This document shows, piece by piece, positions 39,001 through 49,997 of a stretch of DNA of 64,000 nucleotides; the first letter of the stretch is position 1; each line of letters opens with the position of its first letter. Origin of the DNA: Bacteroides sp. (GTDB lineage Bacteria; Bacteroidota; Bacteroidia; Bacteroidales; Bacteroidaceae). The notes beneath the pieces were generated by a model, which saw nothing but the letters and a program-made list of their open reading frames with translations, did no database searches and was not told where the DNA came from. The stretch is taken from the NCBI GenBank assembly GCA_021201335.1, contig JAJQFD010000018.1, forward strand, positions 17,329-81,328, read 5' to 3'. The translations under genes were made by a program, and so were the position numbers.

Positions 39001-39789
39001 ATGAAGTATCGCATGTCAACCATCATATTTCCGGCTCCTATCTTTGGACCGGTTCATTCACGCCGTTTGGGTGTTTCTTTGGGTCTTAACCTTCTTCCGG
39101 GTAATGGTAAAGTTTGCTCTTTCGATTGCATCTATTGTGAATGTGGTTACAACAAAGATTTCAGAACCAAATCTCCTCTTCCTTCCCGTGAAGAAGTCAG
39201 CACGGCTTTGGAAGCAAAACTGAAGGACATGAAAGAAAACGGTCCTGCACCGGATGTCTTGACGTTTGCAGGAAACGGAGAACCCACCATTCACCCTAAA
39301 TTCCCGAAAATTATCGACGATACAATTGCTCTGCGCAATCAGTATTTTCCGGAAGCGAAAATAAGTATATTAAGTAACGCCGCTCATATAAACCGCCCAA
39401 AAGTATTTGAAGCCCTTCGCAAAGTAGACAACAATATTTTGAAACTGGATACCGTAAATGAAGATTACATCCGGTTGGTTGATCGGCCCGCCGGCCGGTA
39501 TGTACTTTCTGAAGTAATTGAAAATATGAAAGCCTTCCGTGGTGAATGTATTATTCAAACCATGTTTGTAAAAGGAACCTTCAATGGCATAGATGTGGAT
39601 AACACCACAGACGAATACGTACTTCCATGGATCAATGTTGTGAAAGAAATTGCTCCGCGACAAGTGATGATTTACACGATTGATCGGGAAACTCCTGACC
39701 AATTCTTGCGAAAAGCTACTCACGAGGAGTTGGATCGAATTCTCGATTTGCTGAACAATGAAGGGATTCCGACAACGGCTTCCTATTAA
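39001..39789 (+). CDS. Radical SAM protein
   Basis: This 262-residue protein carries the radical SAM signature CSFDCIYCECGYN, the three cysteines that bind the catalytic 4Fe-4S cluster (spacing CxxxCxxC), at about residues 38-45. The opening FGPVHSRRLGVSLGLNLLPG and the GNGEPTIHP motif (SAM binding) fit a small Bacteroidetes group of radical SAM enzymes close to the wyosine-like / MoaA-type folds. The reaction is unknown. The start at 39001 or 39013 is not settled; the shorter one begins MSTIIFPAPIFGP. It follows the barrel-protein gene by 23 bp. Confidence 0.85.
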   Translation: MKYRMSTIIFPAPIFGPVHSRRLGVSLGLNLLPGNGKVCSFDCIYCECGYNKDFRTKSPLPSREEVSTALEAKLKDMKENGPAPDVLTFAGNGEPTIHPKFPKIIDDTIALRNQYFPEAKISILSNAAHINRPKVFEALRKVDNNILKLDTVNEDYIRLVDRPAGRYVLSEVIENMKAFRGECIIQTMFVKGTFNGIDVDNTTDEYVLPWINVVKEIAPRQVMIYTIDRETPDQFLRKATHEELDRILDLLNNEGIPTTASY

Positions 39790-39791
39790 AA

Positions 39792-39836
39792 AATGAGTAG
39801 AAAACAAAGATTCATTCTCTTTGTATCCTACTCATT
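39792..39836 (+). terminator. Hairpin terminator after the radical SAM gene
   Basis: A 9-bp outer stem (AATGAGTAG with CTACTCATT) and a 5-bp inner stem (CAAAG with CTTTG), separated by an internal loop, lie between two convergent genes. CTTATTT follows on the plus strand and TTTTT on the minus strand, so it can serve both. Confidence 0.6.
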
Positions 39837-39858
39837 CTTATTTCAAAAGGGTTATTAT

Positions 39859-41151
39859 CTACTGCTGAACTGCTGTTACTTTCCATATACAATTGGAAGC
39901 GTCATCACTTATCAATAGGGCTCCAGTCGGAGTAACGGCCACACATACCGGACGTCCATGTACAATTCCTTTCTTAGTATCCACAACAAATCCGGTAAGA
40001 AAATCTTCCGGAGCACCTACTGGCATCCCATTGGCAAAAGGAACGAATAATACCTTATAACCTGACAGTACTGATCTATTCCAGGAACCATGCTGAGCTA
40101 TAAACATTCCATTCTGGTAACGTGGAGGGAACTGATTACCCCTATAAAAGACCAACCCTAGTGAAGACGTGTGAGAACCTAAGTCAATATCAGGAACAAT
40201 CGTCTTCGCAACCAGATCCGGACGCATTCCCGTCATTCTCGGATCTTCATTTGGGCCATAGTAAGCATACGGCCAGCCATAAAAACCGCCTTTCTGCACA
40301 TGGGTAGCATAATCAGGTACTAAGTCATCTCCCAATTGATCACGTTCATTTACGGCTGTCCACAAATTACCTGTTACAGGATCCCAATCCATTGGTACCG
40401 GATTCCTCAATCCGGATGCATAGATTATTTCGCCACTTCCATCCAGATTTACTTCCAGGATACAAGCACGACGTTCTTCTTCGTCCAATCCGTATTCAGC
40501 ATTATTGCTGGCTGAACCTATAGAAATATAAATTTTATCTTTTGTTGTATTCGTTATTATATTACGGGTCCAATGATTATTATATCCTCCGGCCGGCAAA
40601 TCAACTATTTTTTCACCTTCACCAGATAAGGAAGTACTTCTTGGATTATAGGGAAATCTAAGCAATGCATCCGTATTAGCAACGTAGAAATAATTGTCCA
40701 CTACTAACATGCCAAATGGCTGGTTTAGTCCGGTTTTATAAATATAGTGACTATCGTATTTTCCATCTCCATCTTTATCCCTGAATAAAGTAATTCTGTT
40801 TCTCACAATGTAATTTTGGAATTCGCTTTTTGCCGTTCCATGTTTATTATATTCATCTTTATCCGGCTTTTCGGTAGCAGCTTCGGAAACAAAAACATCT
40901 CCATTAGGAGCTACGTAAATCCACCTGGGATTGTGAAAATCTTCTGCAAAACGAGTAACTGTAAAACCTTTGGGTGTAACAGGCATTTTTCCATCCGACC
41001 ACCCTATAACCTTGCTAAAATTATTCACTAAAGGAGTGGCATAAGGTTCCGGAAGCACCGGAGGATTAATCTGAGAATGTACCGAACTTAAAAACCCACC
41101 TATTGTAAGCATTAAAACCGTACATAACATAAAAACAGTTCTTTTCTTCAT
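39859..41151 (-). CDS. PQQ-type sorbosone/glucose dehydrogenase-like secreted propeller
   Basis: The 430-residue product has a signal peptide (MKKRTVFMLCTVLMLTIGGF ending near VHSQ) and a six-bladed propeller of the L-sorbosone dehydrogenase / soluble glucose dehydrogenase group. Blade motifs include FHNPRWIYVAPNGDVFVSE, LNQPFGMLVVDNYFYV, SIGSASNNAEYG, ASGLRNPVPMDWDP and FIAQHGSWNRS. Members oxidise sugars or aldehydes with PQQ, but the fold does not prove cofactor use. It is divergent from a TonB-dependent receptor, with 165 bp between them; the receptor might import its product or the cofactor. The sequence is intact. Confidence 0.82.
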   Translation of the reverse strand: MKKRTVFMLCTVLMLTIGGFLSSVHSQINPPVLPEPYATPLVNNFSKVIGWSDGKMPVTPKGFTVTRFAEDFHNPRWIYVAPNGDVFVSEAATEKPDKDEYNKHGTAKSEFQNYIVRNRITLFRDKDGDGKYDSHYIYKTGLNQPFGMLVVDNYFYVANTDALLRFPYNPRSTSLSGEGEKIVDLPAGGYNNHWTRNIITNTTKDKIYISIGSASNNAEYGLDEEERRACILEVNLDGSGEIIYASGLRNPVPMDWDPVTGNLWTAVNERDQLGDDLVPDYATHVQKGGFYGWPYAYYGPNEDPRMTGMRPDLVAKTIVPDIDLGSHTSSLGLVFYRGNQFPPRYQNGMFIAQHGSWNRSVLSGYKVLFVPFANGMPVGAPEDFLTGFVVDTKKGIVHGRPVCVAVTPTGALLISDDASNCIWKVTAVQQ

Positions 41152-41316
41152 ACTTCTACTTTTTAATCATTACTATCTAATCTGTTTATCTTTGCTTTTT
41201 AACAATGGGTTAGTATTAGTGTTCACTTTATTCATCCATATTTTTCATAAACCATGAACCATGTATTATAAAATATGTTATAAATAAAAATTTCACAGAA
41301 GAACGCTGATTACCAA

Positions 41317-43424
41317 ATGAGACAGAAGACAATTAAAAACCATATGTGTAGACTAATAACGAACCTTTTGCCCCTTCTTTTCTATCTTTTACTTACTCAA
41401 AATTTATTCGGAAACAAACCGGATTCGATTGATAGTAATATGCCAGAAACAAAACTTCCAGATGTACAAATAATCGGTTATTTGCAACCTCAATTCCATT
41501 GGGAAACTCCTGTTTCAGTAGGAATTATCAGTCAAAGAAATTTGCAGCAACAATCAGTCGTATCCATGGTATCTGCCTTGAACACGGTTCCGGGAGTACG
41601 CATGGAAGAACGTTCGCCAGGGAGTTACCGATTGTCCATTCGGGGAAGTCTGGTGCGATCGCCTTATGGTGTTAGGAATGTAAAAATATACTATAACGAT
41701 TTTGCCTTAACAGACGCAGGTGGAAACACTTACCTGAATATTTTGAATGTAAACGATATGCAGAACATTGAGGTATTAAAAGGTCCTGACGGCAGTTTAT
41801 TCGGAGCGAATTCCGGTGGAGTTGTTTTATTAAATTCAAATAAGAATACAGGTCCTGCATTAACAATCAATGCGTATGGTGGTTCCTACGGACTGGCTGG
41901 TAATTCCATCTATCTAGCTCAAAACAGCGGAAAACACTTCTGGACAATTCGACAATCTTACCAGCGTTCAGATGGATACAGAAACAATTCCGGTAACTAC
42001 AGGTTGTTTCTTCAAGCTTCCGATAAATGGCATTATAAATCAGGAAATTTTCTGGAAGGGATGATCTTTTATTCAGACCTGGATTACAAAACACCAGGAG
42101 GATTAATACTGGTACAATACGAGAAAGATCCGAAACAATCTCGTCCTCCAACCGCTACTATGCCAGGTTCAGCGGAGCAAAAAACAAGAATCTCTACCCG
42201 AATGTATTTTGGTGACATACACCATCAGGCAAAAATAACCCCCTATCTAACTCACCACATATCCCTTTGGGCAAACCATGTGGACTTTGTCTATCCTTTT
42301 ATCACTAACTATGAAATAAGAAAGGAGGATAATTTAGGAGTCAGGACTTATTTTACCCTGAAAAATCCGGAAACTGATATTTCCCGTTCCTGGAATCCTT
42401 CTTTAAATATTGGATTTGAAGGTTTATGGCTGGAAACAGATGCCTATAATTATGATAATCATGCCGGAGTTAAAGGAGATATTCAGACTTACAATAATAT
42501 ACTTAACCATCAGTATTTTGGTTTCCTGCGAGGACGCTTGGCCTGGCGTGATAAACTGGTTATGGAAGCAGCCGTATCACTTAATTATAACGGCTATCAC
42601 TTCCGGGATACTACCCAAATAAAGAATAGCTTCCCGGCTGTTTGGATGCCACACTTTGCCATCAATTATTCACCTGTTAATCCTTTGTCAATCCGATTAA
42701 CAGTGAGTAAAGGATACTCCATGCCTACTACCGCTGAAATAAGGCCTTCTGATGATAAAGTCCATGATAATCTGATTGCAGAACAAGGGTGGAATACTGA
42801 ATTAGGCTTTCGATTGAATGTATTAAATGGCCGTCTAAGATTGGATGCTTCAGGTTTTCATTACTTGTTAAAAGATGGGATTATTTCTCAAATGGACGAA
42901 AAGGGGAATACTTTCTTTATTAACTCCGGAAAAATCAAACAACTGGGAATAGAAGGAAACGGTTCGTGGATTATCCTTGATAAAAACGAAAACCGTCCTT
43001 TCCTGAAAAGATTACAATGGAACAGTAGTTATACTTATTCTCACTTTTATTACGACAGCTACCTCAATAACGGAAATGATTATTCAGGTAACCGGGTTGC
43101 AGGAGTTCCCCGAAACGTTTTTATTAACAACCTGGAAATGGATTTACCTTTTAATATGCACTTCTTTCTACAACATAATTACACCAGCAAAATTCCTTTG
43201 AATGATGCCAACGATGAATATGCCAAGCCTATTATTTAGTCTCAGCCAAACTAAGCGTATATCCGAAAAGGAAAACCTTTATTCCTTCGCAAATCTATGT
43301 ATATGTTGATAACTTGTTAAATGAAAAATACAGTTTAGGGAATGACTTGAATGCTTTTGGTAAAAGGTACTACAATGCAGCTCCTACTATTAATTTTCAG
43401 GTAGGAGTGAGCTGGAACTTATAA
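41317..43424 (+). pseudogene. TonB-dependent receptor, frameshift near the C-terminus
   Basis: This outer-membrane receptor has a signal peptide (about residues 10-32), then a plug with IGYLQPQFHWETPVSVG, PGVRMEERSPGSYRLSIRG and GPDGSLFGANSGGVVLLNS, and a barrel of about 500 residues. The final part is cut: the frame ends after EYAKPII at a single T where two T are expected (43230). One added T gives AKPYYLVSAKLSVYPKRKTF and a normal C-terminal strand FQVGVSWNL, for about 702 residues. Loss of the last strands would prevent barrel closure. The layout without a carboxypeptidase-like domain resembles siderophore- or vitamin-type receptors rather than SusC; the substrate is unknown. It is divergent from a sorbosone-dehydrogenase-like gene. 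Confidence 0.85.
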
Positions 43425-43426
43425 GG

Positions 43427-43957
43427 TTACTGATATAACTTATTAAACAAATCCCAAATAACTATCCCTGCCATTACCGATACATTCAAAGAATGTTTGG
43501 TACCGTATTGGGGTATTTCTATACAACCATCAGAATGGTCAATAACTTCTTGTTTCACTCCCTTTACTTCATTACCAAATATAACTGCATATTTTTTAGT
43601 TTTATCTAAATGAAGTTCATTCAACATGACACTTCCTTCCGTCTGCTCAACAGAGTAAACAAAATACCCTTCTTTTTTGAGGTTATCAACAGTTTCAACA
43701 GTATTTTCAACATATTCCCAATCTACGGTGAATTCAGCTCCCAATGCTGTTTTATGTATCTCTGGATGGGGGGGACAAGCTGTAATACCACACAGGTAGA
43801 TACGTTCAATACAAAAAGCATCCGATGTACGAAACACCGATCCTATATTATGTAAGCTGCGAATATCATCCAATACAACCACTAAAGGTATCTTTTGAAT
43901 GGACTTAAATTCTTCGACACTGATTCTGTTTAGTTCTGTTATCTTTAACTTCCGCAT
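43427..43957 (-). CDS. SpoU/TrmH-family RNA methyltransferase
   Basis: The 176-residue protein is a compact SPOUT methyltransferase that transfers a methyl group from S-adenosylmethionine to a ribose 2'-OH of RNA. It shows motif 1 LDDIRSLHNIGSVFRTSDAF (the N and R are catalytic or structural), motif 2 YAVIFGNEVKGV and motif 3 PQYGTKHSLNVSVMAGIV. It lacks an added RNA-binding domain, as in TrmL/TrmH-like short forms; which RNA it modifies is not clear. A TAnnTTTG box lies 18 bp upstream of the start. It ends 3 bp from the convergent TonB receptor. Confidence 0.88.
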   Translation of the reverse strand: MRKLKITELNRISVEEFKSIQKIPLVVVLDDIRSLHNIGSVFRTSDAFCIERIYLCGITACPPHPEIHKTALGAEFTVDWEYVENTVETVDNLKKEGYFVYSVEQTEGSVMLNELHLDKTKKYAVIFGNEVKGVKQEVIDHSDGCIEIPQYGTKHSLNVSVMAGIVIWDLFNKLYQ

Positions 43958-43974
43958 GATTAATAACTTTTGTG

Positions 43975-43982
43975 CAAAAGTA
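43975..43982 (-). promoter_or_regulatory. -7 box of the methyltransferase promoter
   Basis: On the minus strand this reads TACTTTTG, a match to TAnnTTTG, 18 bp before the methyltransferase start. Confidence 0.45.
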
Positions 43983-44416
43983 CATGTTTCATCATTGATT
44001 GTGAAAAGAAGTGTTGAAAACCTGTGGTTAGTTACTCAATAAACCTGAAAAGTTTTTTGGCTTAAAGTCTTGCAGATTTCATAACTAATTATAATGTCGG
44101 CAAGAACGAACAATCCAAAATAAATAACCGGATTTTTCAATACCTATTTAAACACCTTTTTTAGCCTATAAACATATACTTTATAACTTAAAGTTTTTAA
44201 CTTTGTACTTTATCAACAGCCTGTTAATGCTAATGTATAAATGACTAATTATCAAGAACAAACTTATTTTCTAGATGTTTATAATGTACTAATAGCTTTT
44301 TATTTTGGACTAATAACTTATTTACCAAATAAAAGAACAAGAAATATCCAACAGTATTAACAGGCTATTATCACTATCATATTTTTTCTAAAATCTTAAA
44401 AGAATATATATAAATA
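43983..44416 (+). other. Long AT-rich leader upstream of nadA
   Basis: The 434 bases between the methyltransferase promoter and nadA hold no gene. A TAACTTTG box (44198-44205) matches the -7 consensus and would give a leader of about 200 bases. Within that leader, AACAGCCTGTTAAT (about 44214) and ATTAACAGGCTATT (about 44357) are near-perfect inverted copies, so the RNA could pair end to end. A regulatory leader is possible, but I recognise no known riboswitch. Confidence 0.4.
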
Positions 44417-45409
44417 ATGAAAAAAGCTGAGTGGTTAAAAACTGGTTTCGCTAATGAACCCATCTCAAAAGATATAGATTTAAAAGAAGCTATCCAAGCA
44501 TTTAAAAAAGAAAAGAATGCCGTCATTATGGCTCATTATTACCAGACTGGCGATATACAAGATATTGCCGATTATGTAGGTGATAGTCTGGCATTGGCTC
44601 AGTGGGCTGCGAAGACGGAAGCAGATATAATTGTATTGTGTGGTGTTCATTTCATGGGCGAAACCGCTAAGATCCTTTCTCCTACTAAGAAAGTGCTGGT
44701 TCCTGATCTTAACGCAGGTTGTTCGCTGGCTGATAGTTGTCCGGCAGAACTGTTTGAACAATTTGTGGATAAACACCCCGGATACACGGTTATTTCGTAT
44801 GTGAATACAACCGCTGCCGTAAAAGCTGTAACAGATGTTGTAGTGACTTCAACCAATGCTAAACAAATAGTTGATAGTTTTCCAAAAGATGAAAAGATTA
44901 TCTTCGGTCCGGACCGAAACTTAGGAAATTACATTAATTCAATTACTAACCGGAACATGTTACTTTGGGACGGTGCCTGCCATGTGCATGAACAGTTCTC
45001 TGTTGAAAAGATTATAGAATTAAAAGCCAAATATCCTGAAGCAGATGTATTGGCACATCCGGAATGTAAAAGTACTATTCTGGCTTTGGCAGATTATATC
45101 GGTTCTACAGCTGCTTTATTAAAATATTCGATGAACAGTGATAAAGATACATTTATTGTAGCAACTGAATCAGGTATTTTGCATGAGATGCAAAAAAGAT
45201 CACCGGAAAAGACCTTTATTCCTACTCCGCCAAATGATAGTACCTGTGCCTGTAACGAATGTAGTTTCATGCGGTTAAATACAATGGAGAAGCTTTATAA
45301 CTGTCTGAAGTATGAGTATCCGGAAATTGAGGTTGATCCGGAAGTTGCAGAAAAGGCAGTGAAGCCTATACAAAAGATGTTGGAAATATCAGAGAAATTA
45401 GGACTATAA
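44417..45409 (+). CDS. nadA: Quinolinate synthase
   Basis: NadA condenses iminoaspartate with dihydroxyacetone phosphate to quinolinate in de novo NAD synthesis, using a 4Fe-4S cluster in the cytoplasm. The 330-residue sequence is intact with the three cluster cysteines in GCSLADSC (about 102), HPECKS (about 217) and CNECSFM (about 282). Also visible are MAHYYQTGDIQD, CGVHFMGETAKIL and GPDRNLGNYI. The partner L-aspartate oxidase (nadB) and nadC are not in the window. A long leader precedes it and a strong bidirectional terminator follows within 4 bp of the stop. Confidence 0.96.
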   Translation: MKKAEWLKTGFANEPISKDIDLKEAIQAFKKEKNAVIMAHYYQTGDIQDIADYVGDSLALAQWAAKTEADIIVLCGVHFMGETAKILSPTKKVLVPDLNAGCSLADSCPAELFEQFVDKHPGYTVISYVNTTAAVKAVTDVVVTSTNAKQIVDSFPKDEKIIFGPDRNLGNYINSITNRNMLLWDGACHVHEQFSVEKIIELKAKYPEADVLAHPECKSTILALADYIGSTAALLKYSMNSDKDTFIVATESGILHEMQKRSPEKTFIPTPPNDSTCACNECSFMRLNTMEKLYNCLKYEYPEIEVDPEVAEKAVKPIQKMLEISEKLGL

Positions 45410-45412
45410 TAG

Positions 45413-45455
45413 AAAAGCAATAAAGGCTAACAGTACGTTAACCTTTATTGCTTTT
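45413..45455 (+). terminator. Strong bidirectional terminator shared by nadA and rdgB
   Basis: A 19-bp stem with one G-T pair (arm AAAAGCAATAAAGGCTAAC) closes a 5-base loop and is flanked by A-rich and T-rich sides. It serves nadA on the plus strand and rdgB on the minus strand; its last bases touch the rdgB stop codon. Confidence 0.85.
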
Positions 45456-46041
45456 ATTTGAACTCTTTGAGGAACTCACATAACTTATTAACAGCTATTG
45501 CCCGATGGCTGATTTTGTTTTTAATTTCATTGCCTAACTCCGCAAATGTTTGATCAAATCCGTCAGGCATAAAGATCGGATCATAACCAAAGCCGGCTTC
45601 TCCTCTTTTCTCTTCAATAATCTTTCCCTGAATAATTCCTTCGAATAAATAAGGTTTTCCATTCAGCAGTAAAGAAATGACAGTACGGAATTGCGCTTTT
45701 CTATTTTCTACTCCCTGCAATTTATCTAGTACTTTCAGCATATTGGCCTGAGAGCTTTTATCTTCTCCGGCATAGCGCGCTGAATAAACTCCGGGCTCAT
45801 TATTCAATGCTTCTATTTCGAGGCCTGTATCGTCCGCAAAAGCATCTAATCCGTAGTTATTATAAACGTATTCTGATTTGAGCAATGCATTTCCTTCTAA
45901 TGTGTCAGCAGTTTCTGGAATATCAACATCACAATGAATATCTTTTAGGCTGAGTAATTCGATATTATCTCCTAAGATAGCTGCTACTTCTTCCAACTTA
46001 TGAAGATTATTGGTAGCAAATACAAGTTTTCTTTTCTTCAT
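45454..46041 (-). CDS. rdgB: XTP/dITP diphosphatase (non-canonical purine NTP pyrophosphatase)
   Basis: This intact 195-residue protein removes deaminated purine triphosphates (ITP, dITP, XTP) by hydrolysis to monophosphates, a nucleotide-pool cleansing step. Motifs are [13 protein letters not shown] at the start, [23 protein letters not shown] in the middle and [17 protein letters not shown] near 145, all typical of the HAM1/RdgB family. The start ATG is adjacent to the YitT gene stop, so the two form a small operon, probably with leuS upstream as well. It ends at the shared terminator. Confidence 0.94.
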   Translation of the reverse strand: MKKRKLVFATNNLHKLEEVAAILGDNIELLSLKDIHCDVDIPETADTLEGNALLKSEYVYNNYGLDAFADDTGLEIEALNNEPGVYSARYAGEDKSSQANMLKVLDKLQGVENRKAQFRTVISLLLNGKPYLFEGIIQGKIIEEKRGEAGFGYDPIFMPDGFDQTFAELGNEIKNKISHRAIAVNKLCEFLKEFK

Positions 46042-46932
46042 TTATTTTACTTTTATTCGGTCGAATCCTTCGCCGTAAACCCCAATAACTGAACTTTGAG
46101 AGATAAAAGCATTCGGATCAATGTCTTTCACTAAACGGAAGATACTTACTGATTGACTTTTTTTGGCTAGAATCACAAGTACTTTCACTTCATTCTTACT
46201 ATACCATCCCGTTCCGTTTAATACAGTTACTCCCCGGTGTGTATCAGAAATGATCCGGTCCGCAATCTTATTGTATTCTTTCGAAAAGATAAAGAATTGA
46301 ACAGACTGTCGGGCACTGTTGATAATTAAATCGAGGACGTAACTGATTACAATCAGCGTAACAAAGCCAAATACAACTCTTTTCCAATCTTCAAAAACAA
46401 AGTAACAAGAAGAGATAATAACAATGTCACAGTAAAGGATCATCCGTCCGAATGTAACATCCCTGTATTTGTTAACTACGGCTGCAATGATATCCGTACC
46501 TCCAGTACTACCATTGTTAATAAAAACAATACCCAGACCTAAACCACACAATGCAGCACCTAAAACACAAGCCATAAATTCCTGTCCTTCTCCAATGATC
46601 TTCATATTACCGATAACTTCCTGGAATAAACCTAGCAGAAAGGTAAGCATGAAAATAGCAAATAAGGTTTTGATGGTGAATTTGGCACCAAGTATCTTCA
46701 TAGAGAATATCATCAATATGGCATTGATGGTGAAGTAAGTGTATTGGATAGGGAATCCGGTAGCATAAAAAACAATTGCGGCGATACCCGTTACCCCACC
46801 GGTGGTTATTTGATAAGGTAGGAGAAAGGCGGCCCACCCCATAGAGTAGCAGGCCAGCCCGAATGTTATAAAGATCAAATCCCTGAATTCTCTCAGAATA
46901 ATGGATTTATCAATCTTTTGTTTTGGTTTCAT
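46042..46932 (-). CDS. YitT-family membrane protein
   Basis: This 296-residue integral membrane protein matches the YitT/YqfU family: five or six hydrophobic segments (about 15-200) with LPYQITTGGVTGIA and FINNGSTGGTDIIAAVVNKY, then a C-terminal cytosolic DUF2179-type domain (about 215-290, ending VIGVYGEGFDRIKVK). The transported or sensed molecule is not known. Its start codon shares one base with the leuS stop, so it is translated from a leuS-yitT-rdgB transcript. It is intact. Confidence 0.88.
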   Translation of the reverse strand: MKPKQKIDKSIILREFRDLIFITFGLACYSMGWAAFLLPYQITTGGVTGIAAIVFYATGFPIQYTYFTINAILMIFSMKILGAKFTIKTLFAIFMLTFLLGLFQEVIGNMKIIGEGQEFMACVLGAALCGLGLGIVFINNGSTGGTDIIAAVVNKYRDVTFGRMILYCDIVIISSCYFVFEDWKRVVFGFVTLIVISYVLDLIINSARQSVQFFIFSKEYNKIADRIISDTHRGVTVLNGTGWYSKNEVKVLVILAKKSQSVSIFRLVKDIDPNAFISQSSVIGVYGEGFDRIKVK

Positions 46933-49766
46933 TAAATAACGATATTGACGATCTTCTTAGGTACAATAATAATCTTTTTAGGTTCTTTGCCATCGATCCA
47001 TTTAGCCGAGCGTTCGTCTTTCAATACCTCAGCCTGAATATGATCATTCGTTGCATCAGCTGCAAACTCCAGGTTAAAACGAGCTTTTCCGTTGAAGGAA
47101 ATTGTGTAGTTAATCACATCTTCTTTCAGATATTCTTCGTTATATGCCGGCCATTCAGCATCAAATACAGAACCCGTATTACCCAATGTTTCCCATAGTT
47201 CTTCTGTAATGTGGGGAGCAAAAGGAGAAAGAGCGATAATTAATGGATTCAATATTTCTTTTTTGTTGCATTTTAAAGTGCTAAGTTCATTCACACAAAT
47301 CATAAAGGCGCTTACAGAAGTATTGAAAGAAAATACCTCAATGTCTCCGGTTACCTTTTTGATTAGCTTGTACAACGCTTTTAGCTCTTCTTTGGTAGCA
47401 GGTTCTTCATTTACCTGATATTCTCCCTGACGGTTATAGAATAACGACCAAAATTTGCGGATAAAGCGATATACTCCATCAATACCATTTGTATTCCAAG
47501 GTTTGGATTGCTCCACCGGTCCGAGGAACATTTCATACATACGCAACGTATCTGCTCCGTATTTATCAACGATTACGTCTGGGTTTACAACGTTGAACAT
47601 AGATTTACTCATCTTTTCAACGGCCCATCCACAGATGTATTTACCGTCTTCCTCCAGAATGAACTCTGCAGTGGCAAATTCCGGACGCCATGCTTTGAAG
47701 GCATCTATATCTAATACATCATTAGATACAATGTTGACATCTACGTGTAAAGGTGTTACATCGTATTCCTCTTTTTTATGCAAGGAAACAAATGTATTTG
47801 TATTTTTAATACGATATACAAAGTTACTCCTTCCTTGTATCATTCCCTGGTTAATTAGCTTTTGGAAAGGTTCTTCTTTGATAGCCACTCCGATGTCAAA
47901 CAGGAATTTATTCCAGAAACGAGAGTAAACCAAGTGTCCGGTAGCATGTTCGGTACCACCTACATATAAATCTACATTTTGCCAATAGTTGATAATATCC
48001 GGTGCGACCAGGTAACTCTCGTTATTCGGATCCATATAATGCAGGTAATAAGCGGATGAACCGGCAAAACCAGGCATCGTATTCAATTCAAGCGGGAAAA
48101 TAGTAATATGATCGATCAGTACATTGTCCACTACCTTTTTGTTTACAGTGTCCCATGCCCAATGAGTTGCATTTCCCAAGGGAGTTTCTCCGGTTTCAGT
48201 AGGTAAGTATTTATCTACTTCGGGAAGTTTTAAAGGCAGATATTCTTCTTCAATCATATAAGGCATATCATTCTTGTAATATACAGGGAATGGTTCGCCC
48301 CAATAACGCTGACGGGAGAATATAGCATCGCGTAAACGATAGTTTACTTTTACTTTACCCAGTCCGGTTTCTACGATATATTTTTTAGTTTTCTCAATGG
48401 CTTCTTTTACGCTCAATCCGTTTAATATCAGTCCGCCTTCGGTAGCTCCGGGACGGGGAGAGTTTTTCATAATACCTTCTTTGGCATCAAAGCTCTCTTC
48501 TGATATGTCACAGCCTTCTATTAGCGGACGAATTTCCAAACCAAAATGTTTGGCGAAAGCATAGTCACGACTATCGTGAGCGGGTACAGCCATAATAGCT
48601 CCTGTACCATATCCTGCCAGTACATAATCACTGATCCAAACGGGAATAGCTTCGTTGGTCAACGGGTTAATGGCATAGCTTCCGGAGAAAACACCACTGA
48701 TACTACGGTCGGCAATACGATCTCTTTCCGTGCGTTTCTTGGTACGTTCGATATAAGCACTAACTTCTGCTTCTTGTTCCGGAGTAGTCAACTGACATAC
48801 TAATTCACTTTCAGGAGCTAATACCATAAATGTAACACCGAATACTGTGTCGGCGCGGGTCGTGAAGATGGTAAATTCCAGGTCTGAATCCTTTACTTTG
48901 AACTGCATTTCCGCACCTTCACTACGGCCAATCCAGTAACGTTGGGTTTCTTTCAGAGAATCTGTCCATTCTATGGTATCCAATCCATCCAACAAACGTT
49001 GAGAATAAGCGGAAACCCGCAAACACCACTGGCACATTACTTTCTGGGTAACAGGGAAACCGCCACGTTCAGAAAGTCCGTCGATAACTTCATCGTTGGC
49101 CAGTACGGTTCCCAAGCCTTCGCACCAGTTAACCATCATATTTCCTAGGTAAGCCATCCGATAGTTCATCAGTACTTCCTGTTTCTTTTGATCGTTCATG
49201 GCCTTCCATTCGTCGGCAGTAAAAAACATTTCTTCACTATGGGCGATGTTCATCCCTTCGGTACCGACTTGTTTGAATGTGCTAATCAGTTCTTCAATGG
49301 GACGTGCCTGTTGTTTATCGTAACAATAATAACTATTGAACATTTTGATAAATGCCCATTGGGTCCATTTGTAATAAGCCGGATCGCAGGTGCGAATTTC
49401 TCTGTCCCAATCGAAAGAAAATCCTATTTTGTCAAGTTGTTCGCGGTATCTTTGGATGTTTTCTTCTGTTGTAATTGCAGGGTGCTGACCGGTTTGAATG
49501 GCATATTGTTCTGCCGGCAAACCATAAGCGTCATATCCCATCGGGTTTAATACATTGAATCCCCGGAGTCGTTTGTAGCGTGCGTAAATGTCCGAAGCAA
49601 TGTATCCCAGTGGGTGTCCAACATGCAATCCGGCTCCCGAAGGATAAGGAAACATGTTGAGCACATAGAATTTTTGTTTCGAAGAGTCTTCAGTCACTCG
49701 GTAGGTTTTATTTTCCTCCCATCTTTTCTGCCACTTTTTTTCGATCTCCCTGAAATTGTATTCCAT
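46932..49766 (-). CDS. leuS: Leucyl-tRNA synthetase
   Basis: This is an intact class I synthetase of 944 residues, charging tRNA-Leu. HIGH-type motif HVGHPLGY follows PYPSGAGL near residues 42-56. The editing domain has [13 protein letters not shown] and the conserved region [16 protein letters not shown], where mischarged tRNA is hydrolysed. The KMSKS motif reads KMSKSMFN near 717. The C-terminal anticodon-binding domain ends at the stop, which overlaps the next gene. It is preceded by a TAnnTTTG box 62 bp upstream and by a 454-bp stretch without genes, which contains a 23-bp-period array. Confidence 0.97.
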   Translation of the reverse strand: MEYNFREIEKKWQKRWEENKTYRVTEDSSKQKFYVLNMFPYPSGAGLHVGHPLGYIASDIYARYKRLRGFNVLNPMGYDAYGLPAEQYAIQTGQHPAITTEENIQRYREQLDKIGFSFDWDREIRTCDPAYYKWTQWAFIKMFNSYYCYDKQQARPIEELISTFKQVGTEGMNIAHSEEMFFTADEWKAMNDQKKQEVLMNYRMAYLGNMMVNWCEGLGTVLANDEVIDGLSERGGFPVTQKVMCQWCLRVSAYSQRLLDGLDTIEWTDSLKETQRYWIGRSEGAEMQFKVKDSDLEFTIFTTRADTVFGVTFMVLAPESELVCQLTTPEQEAEVSAYIERTKKRTERDRIADRSISGVFSGSYAINPLTNEAIPVWISDYVLAGYGTGAIMAVPAHDSRDYAFAKHFGLEIRPLIEGCDISEESFDAKEGIMKNSPRPGATEGGLILNGLSVKEAIEKTKKYIVETGLGKVKVNYRLRDAIFSRQRYWGEPFPVYYKNDMPYMIEEEYLPLKLPEVDKYLPTETGETPLGNATHWAWDTVNKKVVDNVLIDHITIFPLELNTMPGFAGSSAYYLHYMDPNNESYLVAPDIINYWQNVDLYVGGTEHATGHLVYSRFWNKFLFDIGVAIKEEPFQKLINQGMIQGRSNFVYRIKNTNTFVSLHKKEEYDVTPLHVDVNIVSNDVLDIDAFKAWRPEFATAEFILEEDGKYICGWAVEKMSKSMFNVVNPDVIVDKYGADTLRMYEMFLGPVEQSKPWNTNGIDGVYRFIRKFWSLFYNRQGEYQVNEEPATKEELKALYKLIKKVTGDIEVFSFNTSVSAFMICVNELSTLKCNKKEILNPLIIALSPFAPHITEELWETLGNTGSVFDAEWPAYNEEYLKEDVINYTISFNGKARFNLEFAADATNDHIQAEVLKDERSAKWIDGKEPKKIIIVPKKIVNIVI

Positions 49767-49828
49767 AGCGGTAATCCTTTTGTAATGATAGAGTTAGTAC
49801 TATTTTTGTTTGATTTTCAAACAGCGTA

Positions 49829-49836
49829 CAAAGATA
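49829..49836 (-). promoter_or_regulatory. -7 box of the leuS promoter
   Basis: On the minus strand this reads TATCTTTG, a TAnnTTTG match, 62 bp before the leuS start. A weak TTG lies about 23 bp further upstream. Confidence 0.45.
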
Positions 49837-49997
49837 GTGAAAGTTTCAGAACTAGCTTTCAATGCATTCATATATAATGAATTACTTCTCTTATTCATAG
49901 TATCTTTTTCTCGTGTTTTTATATAGAATTCATCTTGACTTTTTATTTGATTAAGCAGTTATTTATCTTTCATACATATAATACTAATATAACAACC

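Noticed and set aside
44214..44227. Replication origin with DnaA boxes
   Set aside because: TTATCAACA near here differs from the DnaA box, there are too few such sites, and no dnaA, dnaN or gidA is nearby.
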